Shown here one piece after another: positions 1 through 9,503 of a DNA stretch of 64,000 nucleotides. Source of the DNA: Achromobacter spanius. GTDB taxonomy: Bacteria; Pseudomonadota; Gammaproteobacteria; Burkholderiales; Burkholderiaceae_B. The stretch spans positions 3,224,001 through 3,288,000 of the forward strand of contig NZ_CP025030.1 in the NCBI RefSeq assembly GCF_002812705.1, in the 5' to 3' direction. Numbering within the stretch: the stretch's first letter is position 1; each line of letters begins with the position of its first letter. Position numbers and translations under genes: made by a program. Below the pieces are notes generated by a model, which was not told where the DNA came from, searched no databases, and saw only the letters and a program-made list of their open reading frames with translations.

Positions 1-1
1 G

Positions 2-1219
2 CCGCTGGCCGCTTCCACGCAGGCCGATGTGTTGGTCATCGGCGGCGGCTATGCCGGTCTGAGCACGGCCTTGCATCTGGCCGAGCGGGGCGTGAAGACC
101 GTCGTACTGGAGGCGCGCGAAATCGGCTTCGGCGGCTCGGGCCGCAATGGCGGCCAGGTGATCCCAGGCTTGAAATACGATCCGGACGATTTGATCGCCA
201 TGTTCGGGCCTGAAAAGGGCGACCGGCTATTGCGGTTTGCGGGCAGCACGGCGGACTCGGTGTTCAACCTGATCGACCGCCACTCCATGGATGTGCCGCA
301 TGTGCGCAAGGGCTGGATCCAGGGGGCGCATACCGCCGAAGCCTTGCGCATTGCGCACGGGCGCGCCGCGCAATGGGCGCGCCACGGCGTGGATGCGCAA
401 CCGTTGGATCGGGATCAGGTCGCACGCTTGTTGGGCACGGATCGCTATTTGGGCGGTTGGGTCGACAAGCGCGCGGGGGCCGTGCAGCCCTTGAGCTACG
501 TGCGCGGCCTGGCACGCGCCGCCTTGAATGCGGGCGCCGTGATCCACACTGAAACGCCGGTCACCGGCTTGAAGCGTGACGGCGGCAAGTGGACGGCGTC
601 CACCGCGCGCGGCGCAACCGTTACCGCAGACCGCGTCGTCATGTGTACGAACGCCTATGGCGGCGATCTGTTGCCCGGGCTCAAGACATCCATTATTGAC
701 GCCAACACCTTCCAGGTGGCCACGGCGCCGCTACCGGAATCAGTGCGCGCGGGCATCTTCCCCGAAGGCCACGTTACGTCGGACACCCGCAATCTGTTGC
801 TGTACTTCCGGCTGGACCACCAGGGCCGCCTCTTGATGGGCGGTCGCGGTCCGTTTCGCGAACCCAAGGGGCCGCAAGATTGGGCGCATCTTGAGCGCGT
901 CATGTTGAAGATGTTTCCGCAGGTGGCCGGCACGCCGTTCGAATATCGCTGGTGCGGCCGCGTTGCCATTACGCGCGATTACCTGCCGCATTTGCACGAG
1001 CCACAGCCCGGCTTGCTGGTGGACATTGGTTGCCAGGGGCGCGGCGTGGGGCTGCAGACGAGCATGGGGCGCGCGATGGCGGAATATGTGGCCACGGGTG
1101 ATGCCGCCGCGCTGCCGGTGCCCTTGTCGCCGGTGGTGCCGTTTCCGCTTTATGGCTTGCGCCGGCTGTATGTGAATGCGGTCGTCACTTGGTATCGCAT
1201 GACGGACGGCGGCGTGTAG
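2..1219 (+). CDS. FAD-dependent oxidoreductase, PuuB-like (5' partial)
   Basis: This is probably an amine or amino-acid oxidase of the DAO family, resembling gamma-glutamylputrescine oxidase PuuB. It would oxidise a primary or secondary amine in the cytoplasm using bound FAD. The frame is open from the first bases of the window (P-L-A-A-S-T-Q-A-D), so the real start lies upstream; the GTG at position 29 falls inside the FAD-binding strand and is not the start. The dinucleotide motif VIGGGYAGLS follows directly, and a C-terminal GCQGRGVGLQTSMGRAMAE segment matches the FAD-closing region of the family. About 405 residues are visible, close to full length. The substrate cannot be told from sequence. 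Transcription leaving this gene now runs into an insertion sequence 46 bp downstream. Confidence 0.8.
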   Translation, partial: PLAASTQADVLVIGGGYAGLSTALHLAERGVKTVVLEAREIGFGGSGRNGGQVIPGLKYDPDDLIAMFGPEKGDRLLRFAGSTADSVFNLIDRHSMDVPHVRKGWIQGAHTAEALRIAHGRAAQWARHGVDAQPLDRDQVARLLGTDRYLGGWVDKRAGAVQPLSYVRGLARAALNAGAVIHTETPVTGLKRDGGKWTASTARGATVTADRVVMCTNAYGGDLLPGLKTSIIDANTFQVATAPLPESVRAGIFPEGHVTSDTRNLLLYFRLDHQGRLLMGGRGPFREPKGPQDWAHLERVMLKMFPQVAGTPFEYRWCGRVAITRDYLPHLHEPQPGLLVDIGCQGRGVGLQTSMGRAMAEYVATGDAAALPVPLSPVVPFPLYGLRRLYVNAVVTWYRMTDGGV

Positions 1220-1272
1220 ATCTCGTGCCGATAACGTTGGCCAGATAAAAAAACACCCCGGAGCATGAACTG

Positions 1273-1315
1273 CACCCCAGAAGTTGGACACCCGTCCGAC
1301 CTTTGGGGTGTTTTT
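1273..1315 (+). terminator. Hairpin plus T-run at the IS left end, covering the OrfA ribosome-binding site
   Basis: CACCCCA at 1273-1279 pairs with TGGGGTG at 1304-1310, with possible extra pairs inward, and is followed by TTTTT at 1311-1315. On transcripts entering from the upstream gene this hairpin could end transcription. It also buries the GGGGTG that serves as the OrfA ribosome-binding site just before ATG 1317. Fold-back protection of this kind is known for other insertion sequences such as IS10; applying it here is inference. Confidence 0.5.
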
Positions 1316-1316
1316 C

Positions 1317-1841
1317 ATGACGAAGTACGATGAGCGATTCAAGCTGAATGCGGTAAGGCATTACTTAGCTGGCCAGCTTGGCTATCGAGAGGTGGCCCGC
1401 AGCCATGGGATCGAGCATTCGATGCTGCGCCGTTGGGTAGCGAGCTACGAGCAGCACGGCAGTGCTGGGCTAGCCAAGAAGTTCAGTCATTACGATGCGG
1501 CGTTCAAGCAGGAGGTGCTTGGGCGGATAGACCTTGATGGCCTGTCAGATCGCCAGGCTGCGGCGCTCTATGACATTCGTCACGCGGGCAGCATCGGCAT
1601 CTGGCGCGCCCAGTATGATGCTGGGGGAGCAGGCGCGTTGGCGCCGCGAACTAAAGGTAGACGTCCCATGCCGCATAAATACCCTCCGGCACCGACCCCC
1701 AAAGACATGACCGAGGACGAGTTGCGCAAAGAGAATGCCTATCTGCGTGCGGAGCTCGACTACCTAAAAAAATTGAAGGCCTTGATCCAAGCGGAACGGA
1801 CCGAAGCGCTCGTCAAAAAGCGCAAATGGTCCAAGGATTAA
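1317..1841 (+). CDS. IS3-family transposase OrfA (InsE-like, DNA-binding)
   Basis: OrfA is the DNA-binding regulator half of an IS3/IS150-type transposase. The 174 residues hold two helix-turn-helix units (about residues 8-55 and 60-110) and a C-terminal leucine-zipper-like coil (LRKENAYLRAELDYLKKLK). The start at 1317 is chosen over the in-frame ATG at 1284 because the protein then begins MTKYDERFKL, as in family members, and a GGGGTG sequence lies 7 bases upstream; 1284 would fall inside the terminal inverted repeat. The 3' end overlaps OrfB by 16 bp in the -1 frame. A run of seven As at 1766-1772 is a likely site for programmed -1 frameshifting into the OrfAB transposase. Confidence 0.9.
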   Translation: MTKYDERFKLNAVRHYLAGQLGYREVARSHGIEHSMLRRWVASYEQHGSAGLAKKFSHYDAAFKQEVLGRIDLDGLSDRQAAALYDIRHAGSIGIWRAQYDAGGAGALAPRTKGRRPMPHKYPPAPTPKDMTEDELRKENAYLRAELDYLKKLKALIQAERTEALVKKRKWSKD

Positions 1842-2665
1842 GGTCAGCCCATCCGCTGACATTGTTGCTGCGCGCAGCCCGGCTGTCGCGCAGCACGTTT
1901 TACTACCATCTGAAGGCGCAGGGCGCGGCGGACAAGTACGCCGGGCTCAAGGCCAGGATCGGTGCCGTCTATGCCCGCAACAAGGGGCGCTACGGCTATC
2001 GCCGGATCACCTCGGTGCTGCGCCAGGCCGGCGAACTGATCAACCACAAGACGGTGCAGCGCCTGATGCAGGCGCTGGGGATAAAATCGCTAGTGCGGGC
2101 CAAGAAATATCGCTCATACCGTGGCGAGGTAGGCCGGATCGCACCGGATTTGCTCAAGCGCCAGTTCGAGGCGTCTGGCCCCAACCAGAAGTGGGCTACC
2201 GACGTGACCGAGTTCAACGTCCAGGGCAAGAAGCTGTATCTGTCCCCGGTGATGGACCTGTACAACGGCGAGATCGTGGCCTATCAAACCGAGCAGCGCC
2301 CGGTGTTCGGCCTGGTGACCAAGATGCTGAAAAAGGCCTTCGCCAAGCTCAAACCCTTGGATACGCCGTTGCTGCACTCGGATCAGGGCTGGCAATACCA
2401 GCAACGCGCCTACCGGCGCCTGCTAGCCGAGCGCGCCGTCACCCAGAGCATGTCCCGCAAGGGCAACTGCCTGGACAACGCCGCCATGGAGAGCTTCTTC
2501 GGCACGCTCAAGTCGGAGTTCTTCCATCTGAACCGCTTCGAGAGCATCGAGCAGCTACAGGCCGGCATCCGCCGCTACATCCACTACTACAATCACCACC
2601 GCATCAAGCTCAAGCTAAAAGGCCTGAGCCCGGTTCAATACCGGACCCAGGCCTTCGGCCCTTAG
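1826..2665 (+). CDS. IS3-family transposase OrfB (DDE integrase catalytic domain)
   Basis: OrfB is the catalytic half of the IS3-family transposase, with an rve-type integrase core. The DDE triad can be read as D126 (WATDVTEF), D186 (LLHSDQGWQ) and E222 (AMESFFGTLKSE), giving the DD(35)E spacing of the IS3 family. An N-terminal HTH_21-like region (residues about 40-95, with KGRYGYRRI) precedes it. The frame is open upstream of the ATG as far as the A7 run at 1766-1772, so OrfB is probably made mainly as the OrfAB fusion. At 279 residues it is full length and shows no broken motif. Confidence 0.92.
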   Translation: MVQGLRSAHPLTLLLRAARLSRSTFYYHLKAQGAADKYAGLKARIGAVYARNKGRYGYRRITSVLRQAGELINHKTVQRLMQALGIKSLVRAKKYRSYRGEVGRIAPDLLKRQFEASGPNQKWATDVTEFNVQGKKLYLSPVMDLYNGEIVAYQTEQRPVFGLVTKMLKKAFAKLKPLDTPLLHSDQGWQYQQRAYRRLLAERAVTQSMSRKGNCLDNAAMESFFGTLKSEFFHLNRFESIEQLQAGIRRYIHYYNHHRIKLKLKGLSPVQYRTQAFGP

Positions 2666-2741
2666 CTTTTAACTGTCCAACTTCTTGGGGTCAGTTCAGC
2701 AACGTTCCGGGGTGTTTGGCGTCAGCGCGATTCGCAGTGGC

Positions 2742-5636
2742 TTATTCGCCCAGCTTGGCGCGCTGTTCGCGCACTTTTTGCAGGGTTTCGCCAAACTGCG
2801 CCATGCGCGCCTTTTCCTGTTCGACAACCGCCGCCGGGGCGCGCTCGACAAAGCTGGCGTTCGACAGCTTGCCGTTGGCCTTGGAGATTTCGCCTTCCAG
2901 GCGGGCGATTTCCTTGTCCAGGCGGATGCGTTCGGCGGCCACGTCGATCTCAACGTGCAACATCAGGCGGCTGGCGCCCACCACTTGAACCGGCGCGCCG
3001 GCATCCGGCAAGACGTCCAGCACATCGACCTGGCTCAGCTTGGCCAACGCGGCCAGGTACGGCGCGTTGCGCTTGAGCGTGGGCGCGTCGCCCTGGGCGC
3101 ACAGCGGCACCTTCTGGGCGGGCGACAGGTTCATTTCGCCACGCAGTGCGCGCACGGCTTCAACTTGCGCCTTCAGTTCAGCCACGTCGGCTTCCGCGGC
3201 GGCATCCACGGCGGCCGGATTGGCCTGCGGATACGGCTGCACGCTGACGCTGTCGGCCACGCCTTCCTTGCGCTTGCCCGCCACCACCGACACTTTCTGC
3301 CACAGCTCTTCGGTGATAAACGGAATGATGGGGTGGGCCAGGCGCAGCACGCATTCCAGCACGCGGATCAGCGTGCGGCGCGTACCCAGTTGCTGGGCCG
3401 GCGTGCCGGTCTGGATCTGCACCTTGGCCAGTTCCAGGTACCAATCGCAGTATTCGTCCCAGACGTAGCGGTACAGGGCGTTGGCGATGTTGTCGAAGCG
3501 ATAGTCGGCAAAGCCGCGCGCCACGTCGGCTTCCAGCGTTTGCATCTGGCTGATGATCCAGCGGTCGACGAACGAGGTTTCGCCTGCGTCCGAACCGGTC
3601 AGGTCATGGCCTTCGGTGTTCATCAGCACGAAGCGCGTGGCGTTCCACAGCTTGTTGCAGAAGTTGCGGTAGCCCTCGCAGCGCTTCAGGTCGAAGTTGA
3701 TGTTGCGGCCCAGCGTGGCGTAGGCCGCCATCGTGAAGCGCAGCGCATCGGTGCCAAATGCCGGGATGCCGTCGGGATACTGGCGGCGCGTGGCCTTTTC
3801 GATGTTGCCGGCCTGCTTGGGGTTCATCAGGCCGTAGGTGCGCTTGGTGACCAGGCCGTCAAGGTCGATACCGTCGATGAGGTCCACCGGGTCCAGCGTA
3901 TTGCCCTTGGACTTGCTCATCTTCTGGCCGTCGGCATCGCGGATCAAACCGTGCACGTAGACGTGCTTGAACGGGATCTGGCCGGTCATGTGCGTGGTCA
4001 GCATGACCATGCGCGCGACCCAGAAGAAGATGATGTCAAAGCCCGTCACCAGCACGCTGGAGGGCAGATAGCGTTGCAGGTCCGGCGTGTTGTCCGGCCA
4101 GCCCAGCGTGGTGAAGGGCACGAGACCCGACGAGAACCAGGTGTCCAGCACGTCCGGATCCCGCGTGAGATCGCCCGTGACGCCGGCGGCGCGGGCCTGC
4201 TCGATGGCGCCCGCTTCGTCGTGCGCCACGAAGACCTGGCCGTCTTCCGAATACCAGGCCGGGATCTGATGGCCCCACCACAGTTGGCGCGAAATGCACC
4301 AGTCCTGGATGTTGTTCAGCCACTGGTTGTAGATGGTGGTCCAGTTGTCCGGGTAGAACTGGATGCGGCCGTCGGCCACCACTTCCAGCGCCACTTCGGT
4401 AATGCTCTTGCCCGGGTTCAGCGTGCCTTCCGGCGCGGGCTTGCTCATGGCCACGAACCATTGGTCGGTCAGCATGGGTTCCAGGACGACGCCGGTGCGG
4501 TCGCCCTTGGGCTGCATCATCTTGTGCGATTCGACCTTGACCAGATAGCCCTCGGCATCCAGTTGGGCAACGACCGCCTTGCGGGCTTCGTAGCGTTCCA
4601 GGCCCTGGAACTGCTTGGGGCCGTTTTCGTTGATGTGCGCGTCCAGCGTAAAGATCACGATCAGGGGCAGATCGTGGCGCATCGCGCAGGCGTAGTCGTT
4701 GAAGTCGTGCGCGCCGGTGATCTTCACGCAGCCCGTGCCGAATTCCGGGTCGACGAAATCGTCGGCGATGATGGGGATGTTGCGGTCGCACAGCGGCAGT
4801 TCGACTTCCTTGCCAACCAGGTGCTGATAGCGGGGGTCTTCGGGGTGCACGCACAGCGCGCCGTCGGCCAGCATCGTTTCCGGGCGGGTCGTGGCGATGG
4901 TCAAGCCGCGCAAGGTGACGGTCTGGCCGTCTTTGTCGACGATGGTCTGCGGGCCGTCCACGAAGGGGTAGAGGATGTGCCACATGTGGCCCTCGGTCTC
5001 TTCGGACTGCACTTCCAGGTCGGACACGGCGGTCAGCAGCTTCGGGTCCCAGTTGACCAGGCGCTTGCCGCGGTAGATCAGGCCCTGTTTATGCAGGCGC
5101 ACGAATGTCTCGACCACGCCGCGCGACATGCGGTCGTCCATGGTGAAGTATTCGCGCGGCCAGTCGGCCGAGGCGCCCAGGCGGCGCACCTGTTCGGTAA
5201 TGGCGTTGCCCGACTTTTCCTTCCATTCCCAGACCTTTTCCACGAATTTTTCGCGGCCAAGGTCATGGCGGGAAACCTTCTGGGCATCCAGCTGTCTTTC
5301 AACAACGATCTGCGTGGCGATGCCGGCGTGGTCGGTGCCGGGAATGAATACGGTGTCGTCGCCCGCCATGCGGCGGTAGCGCACCAGGCCGTCCATGATG
5401 GTCTGGTTGAAGGCGTGACCCATGTGCAGCGTGCCCGTCACGTTGGGCGGCGGGAACTGGATAACGTAGGGCTGGCTTTCCGTCCCCGTTTTTACGTGCT
5501 GACCCGCCGTGAAGTATCCGCGCTTGTCCCATTCGGCATACCAGCGCGATTCCAATTCGGAGGGTTCGAAGCTCTTGGAGAGTTCCGGGGTGTCGCTCGC
5601 GGGATTCGCGGCGTTCGGGGGAGCAGCTTGAGTCAT
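2742..5636 (-). CDS. valS: Valine--tRNA ligase
   Basis: This class I aminoacyl-tRNA synthetase charges tRNA-Val with valine in the cytoplasm and clears mischarged threonine through an editing (CP1) domain. At 964 residues it is of usual length (E. coli 951). The ATP-binding HIGH-type signature is HMGH at residues 71-74 within [13 protein letters not shown], and the KMSKS loop (KMSKSKGN) is near residue 572. The C-terminal end is a long charged coil (about 895-964), the tRNA-binding arm of ValRS. The start is ATG at 5636; the preceding 400 bp up to ndk is non-coding. A conspicuous 1004-residue frame on the opposite strand (2685-5699) is its antisense shadow. The stop codon lies 43 bp from the insertion sequence, which has separated the gene from its terminator. 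Confidence 0.98.
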   Translation of the reverse strand: MTQAAPPNAANPASDTPELSKSFEPSELESRWYAEWDKRGYFTAGQHVKTGTESQPYVIQFPPPNVTGTLHMGHAFNQTIMDGLVRYRRMAGDDTVFIPGTDHAGIATQIVVERQLDAQKVSRHDLGREKFVEKVWEWKEKSGNAITEQVRRLGASADWPREYFTMDDRMSRGVVETFVRLHKQGLIYRGKRLVNWDPKLLTAVSDLEVQSEETEGHMWHILYPFVDGPQTIVDKDGQTVTLRGLTIATTRPETMLADGALCVHPEDPRYQHLVGKEVELPLCDRNIPIIADDFVDPEFGTGCVKITGAHDFNDYACAMRHDLPLIVIFTLDAHINENGPKQFQGLERYEARKAVVAQLDAEGYLVKVESHKMMQPKGDRTGVVLEPMLTDQWFVAMSKPAPEGTLNPGKSITEVALEVVADGRIQFYPDNWTTIYNQWLNNIQDWCISRQLWWGHQIPAWYSEDGQVFVAHDEAGAIEQARAAGVTGDLTRDPDVLDTWFSSGLVPFTTLGWPDNTPDLQRYLPSSVLVTGFDIIFFWVARMVMLTTHMTGQIPFKHVYVHGLIRDADGQKMSKSKGNTLDPVDLIDGIDLDGLVTKRTYGLMNPKQAGNIEKATRRQYPDGIPAFGTDALRFTMAAYATLGRNINFDLKRCEGYRNFCNKLWNATRFVLMNTEGHDLTGSDAGETSFVDRWIISQMQTLEADVARGFADYRFDNIANALYRYVWDEYCDWYLELAKVQIQTGTPAQQLGTRRTLIRVLECVLRLAHPIIPFITEELWQKVSVVAGKRKEGVADSVSVQPYPQANPAAVDAAAEADVAELKAQVEAVRALRGEMNLSPAQKVPLCAQGDAPTLKRNAPYLAALAKLSQVDVLDVLPDAGAPVQVVGASRLMLHVEIDVAAERIRLDKEIARLEGEISKANGKLSNASFVERAPAAVVEQEKARMAQFGETLQKVREQRAKLGE

Positions 5637-6041
5637 TACAGGGTTCCGGCAGACAGGGCGCCCGGCGTAGGGATACGGGCAGCAAACCGCTCATTTTAAG
5701 ATGTAATGCGGTCTTCTCAGCGTGTTAGAATACCGGGTTACTGTAAACCTTTTAGAAGTCCCTGAATTCATTGAGGTTTCCTTCAGAAATGTGCGCTTAA
5801 AAGGCCACGTTTCGGTATCCTCGACAAGAATCATGGGCACGTCCGATCGGTGGCCAGTGTCGAATCCCTGCCTTGGCAAGCGGTTCAGGCCGGCCCGGAA
5901 TGTTCAACGGAATCGTTCAAACACGCCGGACCGCCTGCGCGCCCATCGCGCGATGACACTTCAAGGGTGACACCGACAAGTGCAGAGCCACGCCAGGCAA
6001 TTCATCAGAAACCAGTCAGAAATCAGTTTTCGGAGTTCCTA
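5637..6041. other. Divergent intergenic region between valS and ndk
   Basis: About 405 bp lie between the start codons of valS (minus) and ndk (plus). No convincing gene is present. The region must hold promoters for both directions. A TAGAAT hexamer at 5726-5731 could be a -10 element for rightward transcription but has no clear -35 partner. The last bases carry GGAG at 6032-6035, the ndk ribosome-binding site. Confidence 0.5.
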
Positions 6042-6467
6042 ATGTCCATTCAACGCACCCTCTCGATCATCAAGCCCGACGCCGTCGCCAAGAACGTCAT
6101 CGGCCAGATCGTCGGCCGCTTCGAACAAGCCGGCCTGAAGGTCATCGCTGCCCGCCTGGCGCAACTGTCGCGCGCCGACGCCGAGCGTTTCTACGCCGTG
6201 CACAAGGAACGCCCCTTCTTCAAGGACCTGGTCGATTTCATGATCTCGGGCCCCGTGTTCGTGCAAGTTCTGGAAGGTGAAGACGCCATCCAGAAGAACC
6301 GCGACCTGATGGGCGCCACGGACCCGAAGAAGGCCGAAGCCGGCACCATCCGGGCCGACTTCGCCGACAGCATCGACGCCAACGCCGTGCACGGCTCGGA
6401 CGCTCCGGAAACGGCTGCTGTCGAAGTCGCTTTCTTCTTCCCCGAAATCAACATCCACAGCCGTTGA
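6042..6467 (+). CDS. ndk: Nucleoside diphosphate kinase
   Basis: Ndk moves the terminal phosphate from ATP to other nucleoside diphosphates through a phosphohistidine, balancing NTP and dNTP pools in the cytoplasm. The 141-residue product is normal for bacteria. The catalytic histidine is H117 in [10 protein letters not shown], and the N terminus ([18 protein letters not shown]) is typical. The frame is open further upstream from 5850, but ATG 6042 is preceded by GGAG at 6032-6035 and matches the family start exactly. It heads the same-strand cluster ndk-rlmN-HTH-ispG-hisS, a conserved order in proteobacteria. Confidence 0.98.
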   Translation: MSIQRTLSIIKPDAVAKNVIGQIVGRFEQAGLKVIAARLAQLSRADAERFYAVHKERPFFKDLVDFMISGPVFVQVLEGEDAIQKNRDLMGATDPKKAEAGTIRADFADSIDANAVHGSDAPETAAVEVAFFFPEINIHSR

Positions 6468-6511
6468 TTTTCGCGTAAGCACTGATTTAGTTTTTTAGCG
6501 TTACCCAGGTC

Positions 6512-7666
6512 ATGGAATCCGTCGAACGAATCAATCTGCTGGGGCTCGATGGCTCCGCCCTGTCCGAACTTGTCGGGCAGTGGGGCGGCAAGCCGTTTCG
6601 CGCTCGCCAGTTGCAGCGCTGGATGCACCAGCGCGGCGCCGATTCGTTCGACGCCATGACCGATCTGGCTCGCGAATTCCGCAGCCAGCTCGCGTCCAAC
6701 TGCCGCATCGAGGCCTTGCCTGTCAATATCGAGCAACGCTCGACCGACGGCACGCGCAAGTGGCTGTTCGACGTGGGGCAGGGCAATGCCATCGAAACCG
6801 TCTTCATTCCCGAGGACGATCGCGGCACCCTTTGCATTTCCAGCCAAGCCGGCTGCGTGGTCAATTGCCGCTTTTGCTCGACCGGGCATCAGGGCTTTAA
6901 CCGCAACCTGAAAACCAGTGAAATCATCGGCCAGTTGTGGTGGGCCAAGCGCGTGCTGGAAGCCGATATCGGTACCGCACGGCTGGCGAACGCCAAGGCT
7001 ACCGAAGATACGCGCGTCGTCAGCAACGTGGTCATGATGGGCATGGGCGAGCCCCTGCTCAATTACGACCAGGTGCTGCCGGCCCTGCGCCTGATGCTCG
7101 ACGACAACGCCTACGGCCTGTCGCGCCGCCGCGTCACGGTGTCCACGTCGGGCGTGGTCCCCATGATGGACCGCCTGTCGCAAGACTGTCCGGTGGCGCT
7201 GGCGGTGTCGCTGCACGCGCCGAACGACGCGCTGCGCGACGAGCTCGTGCCGCTGAACAAGAAGTACCCGCTGAAAGAGTTGCTGGCGGCCTGCGAGCGC
7301 TACCTGGCGTTTGCCCCGCGCGACTTCATCACTTTTGAATACTGCATGCTGGATGGCATCAACGATACCGACCAGCACGCCAAGGAACTGATCCAAATTG
7401 CACGCCAGTTGCGCTGCAAGCTCAATCTGATTCCGTTCAACCCCTTCCCAGAGTCGGGCCTGAAGCGTTCCAACTCCGCGCGCGTGAAAGTGTTTGCGCA
7501 GCGCCTGATGGACGCCGGCATCATCACGACCGTGCGCAAGACCCGGGGTGACGACATCGATGCGGCTTGTGGTCAACTGGCCGGAGAAGTGCGCGACCGC
7601 ACTCGGATTACCGAGCGCAACGCTGCACAGCGCCAGACCATACCAATTAAACAGGTGCATGCATGA
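6512..7666 (+). CDS. rlmN: Dual-specificity 23S rRNA/tRNA methyltransferase RlmN
   Basis: RlmN is a radical-SAM enzyme that methylates C2 of A2503 in 23S rRNA and A37 of some tRNAs, aiding decoding accuracy. The [4Fe-4S] cluster ligands are C115, C119 and C122 (CVVNCRFC), followed by [12 protein letters not shown] second functional cysteine lies near the C terminus (DIDAACGQL, about residue 353), as required for the methyl-carrier mechanism. The 384-residue length fits the family. It begins 45 bp after ndk and overlaps the next gene by the 4-base ATGA, indicating translational coupling. Confidence 0.97.
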   Translation: MESVERINLLGLDGSALSELVGQWGGKPFRARQLQRWMHQRGADSFDAMTDLAREFRSQLASNCRIEALPVNIEQRSTDGTRKWLFDVGQGNAIETVFIPEDDRGTLCISSQAGCVVNCRFCSTGHQGFNRNLKTSEIIGQLWWAKRVLEADIGTARLANAKATEDTRVVSNVVMMGMGEPLLNYDQVLPALRLMLDDNAYGLSRRRVTVSTSGVVPMMDRLSQDCPVALAVSLHAPNDALRDELVPLNKKYPLKELLAACERYLAFAPRDFITFEYCMLDGINDTDQHAKELIQIARQLRCKLNLIPFNPFPESGLKRSNSARVKVFAQRLMDAGIITTVRKTRGDDIDAACGQLAGEVRDRTRITERNAAQRQTIPIKQVHA

Positions 7667-8157
7667 CGCAGGATGTCGCTTCTGCAGTTTCTGAAAAGCC
7701 CGCCAGCGAAGCGGGCAATATCGGCTCGGCATTGCGTTCGCTGCGCCAGTCCAAGGGCTGGTCACTTGATGAGGTTTCCAGCCGCATCAAGTTTTCCACC
7801 AAGCAGATCGACGCCCTTGAAAACGAAGCGTGGGCGGACTTGCCCACCGGCGTTTCGCTGCGCGGCCTGGTCCGCAACTATGCGCGCCTGCTGGGCGCTG
7901 ATTCCCAAGCCATCGTCGATTCGCTGGACCCGAAGGCCCGCGTCACCGGTCCGGTGAAGCTGAGCCCGGGCGCCCTGCATTCGGCGCATTCCATTCCCCA
8001 GTCCAGCGCTGACGACGACCGTTCGTCGTCCACCTCCTGGGGCTGGCTGATTGCCATCGTGCTGGTGCTGGCCGCCGGCGTGGCGTATGCCTTCTGGCAA
8101 GGCTGGTTGCCGCAGCAATGGCTGCCGTTCGACTGGCTGCCCAAGCCCACCAAGTAA
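7663..8157 (+). CDS. Helix-turn-helix membrane protein, short RodZ-like
   Basis: This 164-residue protein has an N-terminal Cro/C1-type HTH of the RodZ kind (about residues 20-88: [20 protein letters not shown], then [12 protein letters not shown]) and one membrane segment at about 127-145 ([19 protein letters not shown]). It occupies the position of rodZ between rlmN and ispG in E. coli. RodZ links MreB filaments to cell-wall synthesis. Compared with the roughly 330-residue E. coli RodZ, the periplasmic domain after the membrane segment is reduced to about 18 Trp/Pro-rich residues. A role in cell shape is therefore an inference from position and the HTH. The start overlaps the rlmN stop (ATGA). 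Confidence 0.75.
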   Translation: MTQDVASAVSEKPASEAGNIGSALRSLRQSKGWSLDEVSSRIKFSTKQIDALENEAWADLPTGVSLRGLVRNYARLLGADSQAIVDSLDPKARVTGPVKLSPGALHSAHSIPQSSADDDRSSSTSWGWLIAIVLVLAAGVAYAFWQGWLPQQWLPFDWLPKPTK

Positions 8158-8170
8158 ACCGGTTCCACCG

Positions 8171-9457
8171 ATGCAAGATTCCTCTCTGCCTTGCCACGAT
8201 GCGCCGCCTCCGTCTGTCGGGGCCGCCATGCGCCGCGCTACCCGCTCCGTTGCGGTGAAGTGGGGCGATCGCGTTGTCATGGTTGGGGGCGATGCCCCGG
8301 TCGTGGTGCAGTCCATGACCAACACCGATACCGCAGACGCCATCGCCACGGCGATCCAGGTCAAGGAACTGGCGCTGGCCGGCTCCGAGCTGGTGCGGAT
8401 CACGGTGAATACGCCCGAGGCGGCCCGCGAAGTGGTCGCCATCCGCGAACAACTTGATCGCATGGGCGTGAATGTGCCGCTGGTTGGAGACTTCCACTAC
8501 AACGGCCACAAGCTGCTGACGCAGTTTCCGGAATGCGCGCAGGCGCTGTCCAAGTACCGGATCAATCCGGGCAACATGGGCGGCGGCAAGCGGCGCGACG
8601 ACAACTTCGCCCAGATGATCGAAGTGGCTTGCCGTTACGACAAGCCCGTGCGCATCGGCGTGAACTGGGGCAGCCTGGACCACGAACTGATGGCGCGCAA
8701 GATGGACGAAAACAGCCGCCGCGCGCAGCCCTGGGAGGCCCAGGCCGTGATGCGTGACGCGCTGGTCGTGTCGGCCATCACCAATGCGCAGCGCGCGGAA
8801 GAGCTTGGCTTGCGCCGTGATGCCATCATCCTGTCGTGCAAGGTCAGCCACGTGCAGGACCTGATCGCGGTCTACCGCGATCTGTCCGCCCGTTGTGATT
8901 ACCCCCTGCATCTGGGCCTGACCGAAGCCGGCATGGGCAGCAAGGGCATCGTGGCCTCCACCGCCGCGCTGGCCGTGCTGTTGCAGCAGGGCATCGGCGA
9001 CACCATCCGTATTTCGTTGACGCCGGAACCCGGCGGCGACCGCAGCCGCGAAGCGGTTGTGGCGCAAGAAATCCTGCAGACCATGGGCCTGCGCGCTTTC
9101 ACCCCCATGGTGGTAGCGTGCCCCGGTTGCGGCCGCACCAGCAGCACGTTCTTCCAGGAACTGGCTGACAGCATCCAGTCCTACCTGCGTCGCCAGATGC
9201 CGGTCTGGAAGGCGCAGTACCCCGGCGTCGAAAGCATGAACGTCGCGGTCATGGGCTGTGTGGTCAATGGGCCGGGCGAAAGCCGCCATGCCGATATCGG
9301 TATCAGTCTGCCGGGAACGGGCGAAGTGCCCGCGGCGCCGGTATTCGTGGATGGCGAACGCACGGTCACGCTCAAGGGCGACCATATCGCCGAAGAGTTC
9401 CAGGCCATCGTCGAAGACTACGTGGCGCGCCGATACGGCGTGCTCGCCTCTCATTAA
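8171..9457 (+). CDS. ispG: 4-hydroxy-3-methylbut-2-en-1-yl diphosphate synthase (flavodoxin) IspG
   Basis: IspG carries out the penultimate step of the MEP pathway, reducing MEcPP to HMBPP with a [4Fe-4S] cluster, and so feeds isoprenoid and quinone synthesis. The cluster-binding C-terminal region shows [12 protein letters not shown] and GCVVNGPGE; the TIM-barrel part begins around [15 protein letters not shown]. The start at 8171 gives 428 residues. An in-frame ATG at 8228 ([13 protein letters not shown]) is an alternative, and the frame extends further upstream inside the previous gene, which is unlikely. The 13-bp gap after the RodZ-like gene and the order ispG-hisS match E. coli. Confidence 0.96.
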   Translation: MQDSSLPCHDAPPPSVGAAMRRATRSVAVKWGDRVVMVGGDAPVVVQSMTNTDTADAIATAIQVKELALAGSELVRITVNTPEAAREVVAIREQLDRMGVNVPLVGDFHYNGHKLLTQFPECAQALSKYRINPGNMGGGKRRDDNFAQMIEVACRYDKPVRIGVNWGSLDHELMARKMDENSRRAQPWEAQAVMRDALVVSAITNAQRAEELGLRRDAIILSCKVSHVQDLIAVYRDLSARCDYPLHLGLTEAGMGSKGIVASTAALAVLLQQGIGDTIRISLTPEPGGDRSREAVVAQEILQTMGLRAFTPMVVACPGCGRTSSTFFQELADSIQSYLRRQMPVWKAQYPGVESMNVAVMGCVVNGPGESRHADIGISLPGTGEVPAAPVFVDGERTVTLKGDHIAEEFQAIVEDYVARRYGVLASH

Positions 9458-9503
9458 AAGAAAGGGTGTAGCCGCAAGCGCGCCGGCAGGTGCGCGGTGC
9501 GGC

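Larger units (their letters stand above)
1266..2698 (+). mobile_element. Complete IS3-family insertion sequence (IS150-like)
   Basis: This 1433-bp element is bounded by imperfect terminal inverted repeats of about 24 bp. The left end reads TGAACTGCACCCC and the right end, reverse-complemented, reads TGAACTGACCCCA; both continue into AGAAGTTGGAC. The trinucleotide GCA lies directly outside both ends (1263-1265 and 2699-2701), which is a 3-bp target duplication typical of IS3-family transposition. It carries two overlapping frames, OrfA and OrfB, joined by an A7 slippery run, and the length matches IS150 (about 1.4 kb). All parts look intact, so it may still be mobile. It sits between the 3' ends of the FAD oxidoreductase gene and valS, inside the loop of their shared terminator. 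Confidence 0.93.
1247..2717 (-). terminator. valS intrinsic terminator, split by the insertion sequence
   Basis: Before the insertion the site read AAACACCCCGG (1251-1261), a nine-base loop, then CCGGGGTGTTT (2707-2717). On the minus strand this is an 11-bp stem followed by seven Ts (complement of the A-run at 1247-1253), a strong intrinsic terminator for valS. The IS lies exactly within the loop, so the two stem arms are now about 1.45 kb apart. Confidence 0.8.

Noticed and set aside
2685..5699. 1004-residue open frame on the plus strand opposite valS
   Set aside because: It mirrors valS exactly, has the His/Gln/Val/Gly bias of an antisense frame in GC-rich DNA, and no recognisable domain.
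6191..7765. 524-residue minus-strand frame under rlmN
   Set aside because: Shadow of rlmN; crosses ndk and the HTH gene.
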